A stretch of DNA of 5,380 bases from Chloroflexota bacterium (GCA_029262715.1 JAJCYX010000379.1:1-5380), one strand, 5' to 3'. Positions 1 to 5,074 are shown, counted from the stretch's first letter. The notes: generated from the sequence alone by a model not told the origin. Numbers and translations: made by a program.

Positions 1-147
1 GCTTGCGACAAATTCGTACGGTGACGAGATGTTGTCGATCCGAACTGTGAACTCAGTTGGCTCGCTCGATGAGCTGCACGCCACCGCTGCCATTACGGTC
101 AAACCGCCTGATAGAGCGGCCAACCGCCTCCACCCTGGGAATCGCAT
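1..147 (-). CDS. Putative lipoprotein, N-terminal fragment (possible spondin-domain protein)
   Basis: The first 49 codons of a minus-strand gene are present; the rest lies beyond the left edge. The ATG at 147-145 is preceded by AGGAG (161-157) at 9 bases, a good ribosome binding site. The product begins with a basic stretch (R2, R7, R8), then a hydrophobic segment of about residues 9-22, then A-V-A-C24 followed by four serines. This is a lipoprotein signal with C24 as the probable lipidated cysteine. The mature part starts EFTVRIDNISSPYEFVAS, which resembles the first beta strand of bacterial spondin-N domain proteins (FTVxIxN followed by an ASG-type motif). That likeness is from memory over 18 residues and is tentative. 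An exported, membrane-anchored protein is well supported; its function is not. It is divergent from the small gene at 561. Confidence 0.62.
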   Translation of the reverse strand, partial: MRFPGWRRLAALSGGLTVMAAVACSSSSEPTEFTVRIDNISSPYEFVAS

Positions 148-300
148 ATTTTTCTACTCCTGCCCGTTGAAATGGGGCTATTGATATGGCGTCGCCAAGT
201 GTGGCAAGCCAGCCGCGTGTTGCGGCGCACAACTATCAATACTGGTCAAGAAGCAGGCACGGACTCTATCAAGTGATTACAGAAGTCTTAACAGATGGGG

Positions 301-391
301 GCAGCAAGCTGCGTTTTCTGGGCGGCGAGCCGCGTTTTCCGTTGATTCACAGGTATTTGCTGCCATTGAGGGTGCCGCCCTTCGTCCTGAG
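301..391 (+). repeat. Intergenic repeat copy with two tandem hairpin heads
   Basis: Two hairpin modules follow each other: GCAG-CAAG-CTGC at 301-312 followed by GTTTTC, and GCGG-CGAG-CCGC at 322-333 followed by GTTTTCC. The body GTTGATTCACAGGTATTTGC (341-360) and then CCCTTCGTCCTGAG (378-391) match the order of motifs in the copies at 887-969 and 4001-4080. After 391 the likeness is lost, so this copy looks decayed or one-ended. It fills part of the 413-base divergent gap between the lipoprotein gene and the small gene at 561. The rest of that gap shows only a short hairpin at 212-226 (GCCGC/GCGGC) and weak promoter-like matches. I see no convincing gene in it. Confidence 0.7.
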
Positions 392-488
392 TAGCTACGA
401 ATGACCTGATGTGGTGGGGCGGCCCGTTAAAAAACGCTCTATACATGAGCAAACCACTGTGTCGCCGGGGCATCAATGCGCCTGCCTA

Positions 489-517
489 TTCAGAATTCTC
501 AATCTGAGGTTTAGACT
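489..517 (+). promoter_or_regulatory. Weak sigma70-like promoter candidate for the small gene
   Basis: TTCAGA (489-494) and TAGACT (512-517) are separated by exactly 17 bases, and each matches 4 of 6 consensus positions. This would give a leader of roughly 35 bases before the ATG at 561. The match is weak and is reported mainly because the position and spacing fit. Confidence 0.2.
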
Positions 518-560
518 TGCGACCGCTTGACTGAACCAGCTAGACAGGTGTTTGAAGCGC

Positions 561-779
561 ATGAAGATGAACTTGAACGGCAAGGAAGTGGATGTCGATC
601 AGGTCTGGGCTGTTCGTGATACCGAACCCTGGAACGAGTACGAGCTTGAGAACGGAGACCGCATTCGCCTCAAGACGGTTGCTAAGAAGATCCTGAAGGT
701 GCGCGGCCGGGATCACGAGTACGTGGTGCAGTCAGCCAACATCATCGACGTAGACAACGCACCATCACCCGAAGAGTAA
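561..779 (+). CDS. Small conserved-type protein of unknown function (72 aa)
   Basis: I chose the ATG at 561 because AGGTG (546-550) lies 10 bases upstream. An in-frame TTG at 552 would add three residues but sits too close to that site, and an ATG at 567 is also possible. The protein is acidic and compact, with no signal peptide or membrane segment. It starts with a strand-like MNLNGKEVDVDQV, then a Glu-Pro-Trp-Asn-x-Tyr turn, then LENGDRIRLKTVAKKILKV, and ends in YVVQSANIIDVD. This reads as a small all-beta protein. It resembles short hypothetical proteins I recall from Chloroflexota and related phyla with the same order of EPWNxY, ENGxxLRLKxV and YVVxSxNI, but I cannot name a family or function. 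The stop is followed one base later by a terminator-like hairpin, so it is probably a single-gene transcript. Confidence 0.78.
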   Translation: MKMNLNGKEVDVDQVWAVRDTEPWNEYELENGDRIRLKTVAKKILKVRGRDHEYVVQSANIIDVDNAPSPEE

Positions 780-780
780 G

Positions 781-798
781 GCCGCGTACGGCATTTTT
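781..798 (+). terminator. Terminator-like hairpin and T-tract after the small gene
   Basis: GCCG-CGTA-CGGC (781-792) is followed by ATTTTT (793-798), one base after the TAA of the small gene. The stem is only 4 bp, short for a Rho-independent terminator, but it is fully GC and has five Ts. The same bases form the head of a dispersed repeat, so termination is inferred from layout. Confidence 0.45.
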
Positions 799-822
799 CG
801 GTGATTCACGAGTAGTTGCCGG
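781..822 (+). repeat. Short copy of the hairpin-headed repeat
   Basis: The hairpin head at 781-792 plus T-tract is followed by CGGTGATTCACGAGTAGTTG (799-818), the same body as in the copies at 341, 905 and 4018. After about 822 it departs from the other copies, so this is a shorter copy that touches the stop codon of the small gene. Confidence 0.7.
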
Positions 823-850
823 ATCTAACAAGTGGCCGTGGCAGTTGGTT

Positions 851-873
851 CTCCCTCCCTCGCAGGGAGGGAG
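851..873 (+). repeat. Perfect 10-bp palindrome, C-rich/G-rich
   Basis: CTCCCTCCCT (851-860), loop CGC (861-863) and AGGGAGGGAG (864-873) form a perfect inverted repeat, followed by TTAGAGGGTGGG. It resembles the widespread bacterial intergenic repeats of the type ctccctctccc-gcgggagaggg followed by ttagggtgagggtgg. No T-tract follows, so I do not call it a terminator. The motif AGAGGGTGGGT recurs at 3984-3994, just upstream of the hairpin head at 4001, as it is here upstream of 887. Confidence 0.7.
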
Positions 874-1065
874 TTAGAGGGTGGGTGCCGCGTGCGGCGG
901 TTTTCGGGTGTTACAGGTAGCTGCTGGAATGAAAAAGTGACTATGCCACACACCCTTCGTCCTGAGCGGGGTACCCAATTGCCGGTGCGAAGGACCCCGT
1001 CCGGCGGGGCAAACTCAAACACAAGTCCTGCTCTACTGAAACCCATCAACATCTACGCACCTGTC

Positions 1066-1086
1066 ATTCTGAACTCGATTCAGAAT
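1066..1086 (+). repeat. Perfect 8-bp palindrome of the CATTCTGAA type
   Basis: ATTCTGAA (1066-1073), loop CTCGA and TTCAGAAT (1079-1086) form a perfect stem. It matches a dispersed palindrome type (gtcattctgaa...ttcagaatctc) known from many bacterial intergenic regions. It lies in the middle of the 887-1220 element. Confidence 0.65.
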
Positions 1087-1203
1087 CTCTCGGATGACCG
1101 CACATCACCAGCTATGCCACCCACCCACAAGGTCCTTAGCGACCGCTCAGGACGAAGGGTGGTATAGCCACAATTTCATCAACCGGTAACCGTCCATCAC
1201 CGC

Positions 1204-1220
1204 AAAACGCGGCACGCCGC
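1204..1220 (-). terminator. Terminator-like hairpin after ppk2
   Basis: On the minus strand the ppk2 stop (1228-1226) is followed after 5 bases by GCGG-CGTG-CCGC (1220-1209), then G and TTTT (1207-1204). The stem is 4 bp of pure G-C with a short T-tract, in the correct orientation to end the ppx-ppk2 transcript. It is also the outer end of the 887-1220 element. Confidence 0.45.
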
Positions 1221-1225
1221 CCGCC

Positions 1226-2239
1226 TCAGTTCCGGCGCACACTCTCCGTTGCCTTGCCTGCCTGCACCTCACCGCCCAACGCAGACTGCCCGTTTCCAAC
1301 CCCACCATCTCCCTCCACACCGTAAACCTGGTCAGCGCAGGCGACGATAAGGCGGTCTGGTGCGTGCGCCACCGACTCATCCTTGCCCTCGTACGGCAGC
1401 ACATTCAGCACATGCCGCATTGCGTTGATCCGCGCCCGCATCTTGTCGTCTGACTTGATCACAGTCCACGGCGCTTCATCAGTGTGAGTACGACGGAACA
1501 TGGCCTCTTTGGCAGTCGTGTACTCGTCCCACTTCTCCCTGGCCGCTATGTCGACAGGGCTCAGCTTCCACTGCTTCAGCGGGTCCGACTCACGTTGCTG
1601 GAACCGTCTCTTCTGCTCGCTGCGGTTCACCGAAAAGTACAGCTTTATCAGCCTGATGCCGTTGTGAGTCCACACACGCTCCAGCAGCGGAACATCGTTC
1701 AGGAACTGGTGATACTCAGCATCCGTGCTGAAGCCCATCACCTTCTCAACACCTGCGCGGTTGTACCAGGAGCGGTCGAACAGCACCATCTCGCCAGACG
1801 TAGGGAACTGCTCGATATATCGCTGGAAATACCACTGGCCGCGCTGCTCCTGCGTCGGCACGGTCAGAGCCACCACCCTTGCGCCTCTAGGGTTCAGATG
1901 CTCCATGAAGCGCCTGATCGTCCCGCCCTTGCCCGCCGCATCACGCCCCTCGAAGATCACGATCACCTTCTGGCCCGACTCCTTCACCCAGTTCTGCATC
2001 TTTACTAGCTCGATCTGGAGCGGGAATTTCTCCTCGTAGTACTCCTCAAGCTCCATGCGGCGGTCGTACGGATATGTACTGCCCAGGAACATGTTCCGCA
2101 GTTTGGCCGGAGTCACAGCGTCAGGGTTGTCTACTGGGTCGGCATCGAACAGCGGCGGACGCTCATCCGGCGGCTCATGCGTGTCGCCGTAGAAGTAGGT
2201 GTAGTACCCACGGATCCGCTGTGTTTTGTCGTCAGTCAT
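1226..2239 (-). CDS. ppk2: Polyphosphate kinase 2, class I type (337 aa)
   Basis: A cytosolic enzyme transferring phosphate between polyphosphate and nucleotides, typically ADP/ATP or GDP/GTP in this class. Key motifs are the Walker A loop G98-R-D-A-A-G-K-G-G106, then LNPRGARVVALT (115-126), QWYFQRY (135-141), and the Walker B region FDRSWYNRAGVEKVMGF (154-170). The lid region RRFQQRESDPLKQWKLSPVD (211-230) is also in place. Together these identify a single-domain PPK2 with all expected motifs. The ATG at 2239 has GAGG (2250-2247) 7 bases upstream. An N-terminal stretch of about 70 residues precedes the core. After VLNVLPYEGKD (277-287) there is a glycine-rich tail of about 35 residues (303-337), unlike the core and absent from PPK2s I recall. 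Read-through into sequence beside the repeat could explain it. It lies 85 bases downstream of ppx on the same strand, so co-transcription is likely; the substrate preference cannot be read here. Confidence 0.95.
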   Translation of the reverse strand: MTDDKTQRIRGYYTYFYGDTHEPPDERPPLFDADPVDNPDAVTPAKLRNMFLGSTYPYDRRMELEEYYEEKFPLQIELVKMQNWVKESGQKVIVIFEGRDAAGKGGTIRRFMEHLNPRGARVVALTVPTQEQRGQWYFQRYIEQFPTSGEMVLFDRSWYNRAGVEKVMGFSTDAEYHQFLNDVPLLERVWTHNGIRLIKLYFSVNRSEQKRRFQQRESDPLKQWKLSPVDIAAREKWDEYTTAKEAMFRRTHTDEAPWTVIKSDDKMRARINAMRHVLNVLPYEGKDESVAHAPDRLIVACADQVYGVEGDGGVGNGQSALGGEVQAGKATESVRRN

Positions 2240-2324
2240 ATCGCAGCCTCGTGACCGGGAAGCGGCGGTGAGCGGCGTTCCCTCTGAGAATTCGATACCT
2301 TACCTTTAGTTTAGGTACAAATTG

Positions 2325-3836
2325 TTAACCGATTTGGTCATCTGCGAGTTCGATAGTTCCGCCAAACAGCGCCTTGTAGTACCTGAGCAGCGACGATGGC
2401 CTCCAGTTCGTCGCACCCGGAAACGAGACTCGAAGGTCGCCATTGCCATGTCTCGGACGAATCAGCCTGAGCGCTTCCTGTTGATCAACTGGCATCCGCA
2501 TCTCGATTTCGTCAGACAGCCACAACAACGCCCCTGCCTTTTGAATCGAGTCGGTTTCGTCGCCGTCGATCTCGCCACCATACGCCGAAGCCTTTACCGT
2601 CGAACGGTCGGCGGCCATGCATATCGCTGAAACGAGGGCTATCTGGCGGTGCGTCAACGTTCCAGCATTACCTTTCAATACCAATAACGCGGCGCTCGCA
2701 TACCGCTGGTAGTAGTCGATCGCCGAACCGGCATCGACCAGTTCCGATGCCAGCTGCAACGCCTCTGCAATATCTGGTGAAACGATGTCGTCGAATACGG
2801 CCGAGACTCGATCTGCAATCTCAGCACGGTGCAAAGCGCGGTCCGAGTCCCACGTTGCAAATCTGCTGCACATGTCCCGAATCGACTGCACCGGCAACCT
2901 GTCAGTTCGGTCGTCGCTAACGCCGAACGCCTGCAACGCCAGCCCTTCACGCAGTCCCGCTCCCGACACAAGCATCGAATCGCCTTGCAGATGCTTGACA
3001 GTTACGATCACCGCAGCAATCCCCGCCACAATTGAGTCGGCACGTTCAGGGTTCAGTCCTGGCACCTGCCGCAGTTCGGCCAGGCTTAGCACGGACAGAT
3101 CCGCCAGTAGCGGCTTGAACGCGGTCATGCTTATCTGGTGTCCGTGCAATCGACCGAACCGATTACGACTCCTGCGGCGGTCCATCTTTGCAGCGTTCCG
3201 GACCGTGCCGCCGGTTCCAACCACCTGCGCGTCTGGCCCCAGCTTTTCGACGCCTGCTTCCGTAAGCGTTGCGGTCACATGCTTCGACAATTTCTGAAGC
3301 GTTTTGTTCGACGCGCTGTCGTCGCTAAGGAACCTGTCGTTGAGCTTGAGGGCGCCAAGCGGCAATGTCACGACATGCCGCGCAACTCGCCCCTCGAACC
3401 GCACAATCTCCATGCTGCCGCCGCCGATATCGATCACCGCGCCATCGGTGACCGGAAGCGATGAGATGGCTCCGCTGAACGTGGCGGCGGCCTCTTCCTG
3501 GCCTGACAGCACACGCAGGCTGACACCGGTCGCATCCTTCACCTGCTGAACAACATTTTCGGGGCTAACCGTGTTGCGAATCGCCGATGTTGCGACGGCG
3601 ATCAGTTCGCCAGAATCGGCGGACTTTGCGACTGCGCTGAAGTCCTGGACCACGCTGATTAGCCTCTGGACGGCACCCGCGGTCAGCTCTCCGTAGTCGT
3701 CCAACTCTCGCTGCAAACGCAGCGGAACCTTCGATTCCGAGATGGGTATCAAGCCGAACTCGCCCGAACGCTGCACAACAACCATGCGAGCCGAGTTCGA
3801 GCCGATGTCTGCGATGGCGATGCGTGAGGTGGTCAA
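2325..3836 (-). CDS. ppx: Exopolyphosphatase, Ppx/GppA family (503 aa)
   Basis: Removes terminal phosphate from polyphosphate; some relatives hydrolyse pppGpp. The N-terminal half has the sugar-kinase/Hsp70-type fold motifs in order: D10-I-G-S-N-S15, ATSAIRN (82-88), SGQEEA (111-116, with the catalytic glutamate), D136-I-G-G-G-S-M-E143, G207-T-G-G-T211, LHGHQIS (230-236), NPERAD (262-267) and SGAGLREG (291-298). The C-terminal half (about 315-503) corresponds to the HD-like domain, but where many relatives have HDIG this protein reads V367-D-A-G370 and the nearby histidines are missing, so no metal-dependent HD activity is expected. The start is TTG at 3836-3834. No ATG or GTG lies between it and the upstream in-frame stop, and the conserved RIAIADIGSNS begins at residue 5, so TTG is forced. 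No clear Shine-Dalgarno precedes it. It is the probable first gene of the ppx-ppk2 unit. Confidence 0.94.
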   Translation of the reverse strand: MTTSRIAIADIGSNSARMVVVQRSGEFGLIPISESKVPLRLQRELDDYGELTAGAVQRLISVVQDFSAVAKSADSGELIAVATSAIRNTVSPENVVQQVKDATGVSLRVLSGQEEAAATFSGAISSLPVTDGAVIDIGGGSMEIVRFEGRVARHVVTLPLGALKLNDRFLSDDSASNKTLQKLSKHVTATLTEAGVEKLGPDAQVVGTGGTVRNAAKMDRRRSRNRFGRLHGHQISMTAFKPLLADLSVLSLAELRQVPGLNPERADSIVAGIAAVIVTVKHLQGDSMLVSGAGLREGLALQAFGVSDDRTDRLPVQSIRDMCSRFATWDSDRALHRAEIADRVSAVFDDIVSPDIAEALQLASELVDAGSAIDYYQRYASAALLVLKGNAGTLTHRQIALVSAICMAADRSTVKASAYGGEIDGDETDSIQKAGALLWLSDEIEMRMPVDQQEALRLIRPRHGNGDLRVSFPGATNWRPSSLLRYYKALFGGTIELADDQIG

Positions 3837-3939
3837 ATAAGTAGCCGTTGGGTCGATATTCCCTGTCGGACCAGCAGGAGTTCATTGGGAGTAAATAAGC
3901 GGAAAAGTCGATCGCAAAAAAGGGTAGATGTTCCCTGAG

Positions 3940-3976
3940 GCCGCGTGCGGCATTTCCCGTTGGTTCCCAGGTAGTT
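3940..3976 (+). repeat. Short copy of the hairpin-headed repeat upstream of ppx
   Basis: The hairpin GCCG-CGTG-CGGC (3940-3951) with ATTTCCC is followed by GTTGGTTCCCAGGTAGTTGA (3959-3978), a diverged version of the GATTCACAGGTAGCTGC body. It lies about 100 bases upstream of the ppx start, pointing away from it. Between it and the ppx start (3837-3939) I see no gene and no strong promoter. Confidence 0.6.
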
Positions 3977-4066
3977 GATCGATAGAGGGTGGGTCTTGCG
4001 GCAGCAAGCTGTGATTTCCGGTGGATCACAAGTAGCTGCTGGGATGAAAAAGTGGCTGCGCCACCT

Positions 4067-4137
4067 TCATCCTGAGCGGGGGCGAAGGACCCGGTGAATG
4101 CCACACCGGTCAGATCCTTCCGCTTCGGTCAGGATGA
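4067..4137. repeat. 71-base imperfect palindrome of the TCATCCTGA type
   Basis: TCATCCTGA (4067-4075) pairs with TCAGGATGA (4129-4137), GAAGGA (4084-4089) with the GATCCTTC block (4113-4120), and CCGGTG (4091-4096) with CACCGG (4104-4109) around a 7-base loop. The arms are two versions of the dispersed tcatcctgagcgaag-cgaaggatc repeat known from many bacterial genomes, placed head to head. It has no T-tract and lies inside the 4001-4238 element. Confidence 0.65.
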
Positions 4138-4221
4138 CAAATAGGGCGTACTAATCTGAATACGCGGCATCGGCAACACATGATCTACCGGTCAATCAAT
4201 CAACCACTGACGCCACACCGC

Positions 4222-4238
4222 AAAACGCAGCTTGCTGG
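4222..4238 (-). terminator. Degenerate terminator-like hairpin after the acetyltransferase gene
   Basis: On the minus strand the acetyltransferase stop TGA (4246-4244) is followed directly by an in-frame TAG, then CCAG-CAAG-CTGC (4238-4227), G and TTTT (4225-4222). Only three stem pairs form (the outer pair is C·C), so the structure is weaker than at 781 and 1209. The position after the stop and the T-tract are the same. Confidence 0.3.
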
Positions 4239-4243
4239 CCCTA

Positions 4244-4783
4244 TCATTTCGGCGGGCTGTCCATGCGCATCAGGTAAACATCCACATCGTCTTCGTTTGA
4301 GTGGAAAGTGCGCACGTAGCGGAACCCGACTTTCTCGTAAGAGCGAATAGCACGCAGGTTTTCAGGCTCCGGGTCGATGATGCAGGTCTCAATACCAGGC
4401 CTCGTGAACACGTACTCCCGAATAAACGAGCGGATAACGGCGGTACCGATCCCTCGATTGCGCCAGTCAGGCTCGCCGATCAGCAGATCGACGCTAGCCG
4501 AATTCGGGATGTTGATCTGCGCAGCGGCCTCCGGGTAGTCGCTAACATCGCCCACTTGAATCTCGCCAATGTCCTGGCCATTCACGACGATCACATAGCG
4601 GTCCGTCACCCCATCGCCCTTAGTCGTCCGCTGTTCCCACTTCGCAGTCAGCTCTTCCTCGGTCTTCCGATTGGAATCCCAGTACCAGCGCGCAACCTCA
4701 GGCTCACGGAGCCAGCGCACCATGTTGGCGACATCGCCGGGACCAAGCTTGCGGAATGAGATTTCGAGATGAAGCTGGGACAC
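4244..4783 (-). CDS. GNAT acetyltransferase, AAC(6')-Ib/Acetyltransf_8-like (179 aa)
   Basis: Acetyl-CoA-dependent N-acetyltransferase. Positions assume the GTG at 4783. The first strand is ISFRKLGPGDV (8-18), followed by MVRWLREPEVARWYW (21-35), YVIVVNGQDIGEIQV (63-77) and VDLLIGEPDWRNRGIGTAVI (98-117), the last holding the R-x-x-G-x-G acetyl-CoA loop. Then comes IIDPEPENLRAIRSYEKVGF (135-154), the DPxxxNxRAIxxYxxxGF signature shared by aminoglycoside 6'-acetyltransferases and related siderophore or protein acetyltransferases. The length is normal for the family. The substrate is unknown, and homology alone does not show drug resistance. TTG codons at 4858 and 4789 are in frame, but the extra N-terminus from 4858 looks non-coding. 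No Shine-Dalgarno precedes the GTG. It is separated by 93 bases from the Ada-like gene upstream. Confidence 0.87.
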   Translation of the reverse strand: MSQLHLEISFRKLGPGDVANMVRWLREPEVARWYWDSNRKTEEELTAKWEQRTTKGDGVTDRYVIVVNGQDIGEIQVGDVSDYPEAAAQINIPNSASVDLLIGEPDWRNRGIGTAVIRSFIREYVFTRPGIETCIIDPEPENLRAIRSYEKVGFRYVRTFHSNEDDVDVYLMRMDSPPK

Positions 4784-4790
4784 GGGCAAA

Positions 4791-4796
4791 ATTGTA
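4791..4796 (-). promoter_or_regulatory. Possible -10 box for the acetyltransferase gene
   Basis: TACAAT on the minus strand (4796-4791) matches 5 of 6 positions of the -10 consensus. It ends 7 bases before the GTG at 4783, so transcription would begin at or just before the start codon and give an almost leaderless mRNA. There is no good -35 box 17 bases upstream, so support is limited. Confidence 0.25.
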
Positions 4797-4876
4797 AGCC
4801 AACACCGAGTTTTGTACCCAGCGACGATCACAATTTTTTGCACGCCAACTGACCACAATCACTGCGGCAGAACAGG

Positions 4877-5074
4877 CTAAACCCGGCTTTTTGATCGCCA
4901 CGGCTTCCCGTCTGCGGGACTGTCAGGCAGACACACTTTGCACGCCCTGAAACCCTGCGAAAGCGCATCATCCCTGGACTTGAAGTGCACGCGGTTTTGC
5001 GGCTTCGTACGCCGCCCCGGTGGGCAGTCCTCTCGACAGTAGATCTTCGTCGTCACGCAGCCGTTCAGGGTCAT
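4877..5074 (-). CDS. Stand-alone Ada-type zinc-binding domain protein (65 aa)
   Basis: The four zinc cysteines of the Ada N-terminal domain are all present: C13 and C17 in TTKIYCREDCPP, and C45 and C48 in GFRACKVCLPD. Spacing is C-x3-C-x27-C-x2-C, against C38, C42, C69 and C72 in E. coli Ada. C13 corresponds to C38, which in Ada accepts a methyl group from DNA methylphosphotriesters. The RRTKPQNRVHF and DDALSQGFRACK segments also fit the family. No AraC-type or O6-methylguanine transferase domain follows: the protein ends about 14 residues after the last motif in a basic tail, KPWRSKSRV. The ATG at 5074 overlaps the stop of the upstream gene by one base (TGATG). A GTG one codon earlier is possible. 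It may sense or repair methylated DNA, or simply be a small zinc protein; the role is not established. Confidence 0.82.
   Translation of the reverse strand: MTLNGCVTTKIYCREDCPPGRRTKPQNRVHFKSRDDALSQGFRACKVCLPDSPADGKPWRSKSRV

Larger units (their letters stand above)
887..1220. repeat. 334-base non-coding element with hairpin-headed inverted ends
   Basis: The left arm (887-969) begins with hairpin GCCG-CGTG-CGGC and TTTT, runs through GTAGCTGCTGGAATGAAAAA and a CTATGCCAC block, and ends in CCCTTCGTCCTGAGCGG (953-969). The right arm, read on the minus strand from 1220 to 1143, begins with hairpin GCGG-CGTG-CCGC and GTTTT, passes ATGAAATTGTGGCTATACCA, and ends in the exact reverse complement of those 17 bases (1143-1159). 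Between the arms are a CCCCG/CGGGG hairpin (995-1009) and the palindrome at 1066-1086. The right arm also folds on itself (1132-1153). No credible protein is encoded. The layout is that of a MITE-like or REP-composite element. No target-site duplication is obvious, so mobility is inference. Confidence 0.62.
4001..4238. repeat. Second non-coding element with facing hairpin heads
   Basis: The left part (4001-4080) aligns as a direct copy with 887-969: hairpin GCAG-CAAG-CTGT (4001-4012), TTTCCGGTG, AGTAGCTGCTGG, ATGAAAAAGTG, then a GTGGC-TGC-GCCAC hairpin (4052-4064) and TCATCCTGAGCGGG. The right end, read on the minus strand from 4238, is CCAG-CAAG-CTGC and GTTTTGCGGTG, which matches the right end of the 887-1220 element. 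The interior has a long palindrome (4067-4137). The 4140-4210 stretch does not match the left arm, so the inverted symmetry is less complete than in the first element. It fills most of the 407-base gap between ppx and the acetyltransferase gene, which contains no credible gene. Confidence 0.58.

Noticed and set aside
181..207. Promoter for the lipoprotein gene on minus: TTGCCA (207-202) and TATCAA (186-181)
   Set aside because: The -35 match is good, but the spacer is 15 bases and the -10 match is 4 of 6; not listed as a feature.
186..404. 72-aa open frame on plus, overlapping the repeat at 301-391
   Set aside because: Half of it translates the hairpin repeat, there is no ribosome binding site, and the protein shows no recognisable pattern.
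832..1167. 111-aa open frame on plus in the gap before ppk2
   Set aside because: It runs through four palindromes and the inverted arms of the 887-1220 element, and its protein has no domain-like pattern.
780..1225. CRISPR array or tRNA gene
   Set aside because: The repeats are not regularly spaced direct repeats with unique spacers, and no cloverleaf or TTCGA-type T-arm with a matching acceptor stem was found.
1484..2008. 174-aa open frame on plus
   Set aside because: It is antisense to the conserved core of ppk2, whose motifs are all intact on minus.
2240..2324. Internal promoter for ppk2: TTGTAC and TATCGA spaced by 17 on minus
   Set aside because: Both boxes match only about half of the consensus, as expected by chance in an AT-rich gap.
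3565..4104. 179-aa open frame on minus, crossing the ppx start
   Set aside because: It overlaps the N-terminal coding part of ppx in another frame and continues into the repeats at 3940-4104; no family pattern.
4301..4759. 152-aa open frame on plus
   Set aside because: It is antisense to the GNAT gene, which carries the acetyl-CoA motif and family signature on minus.
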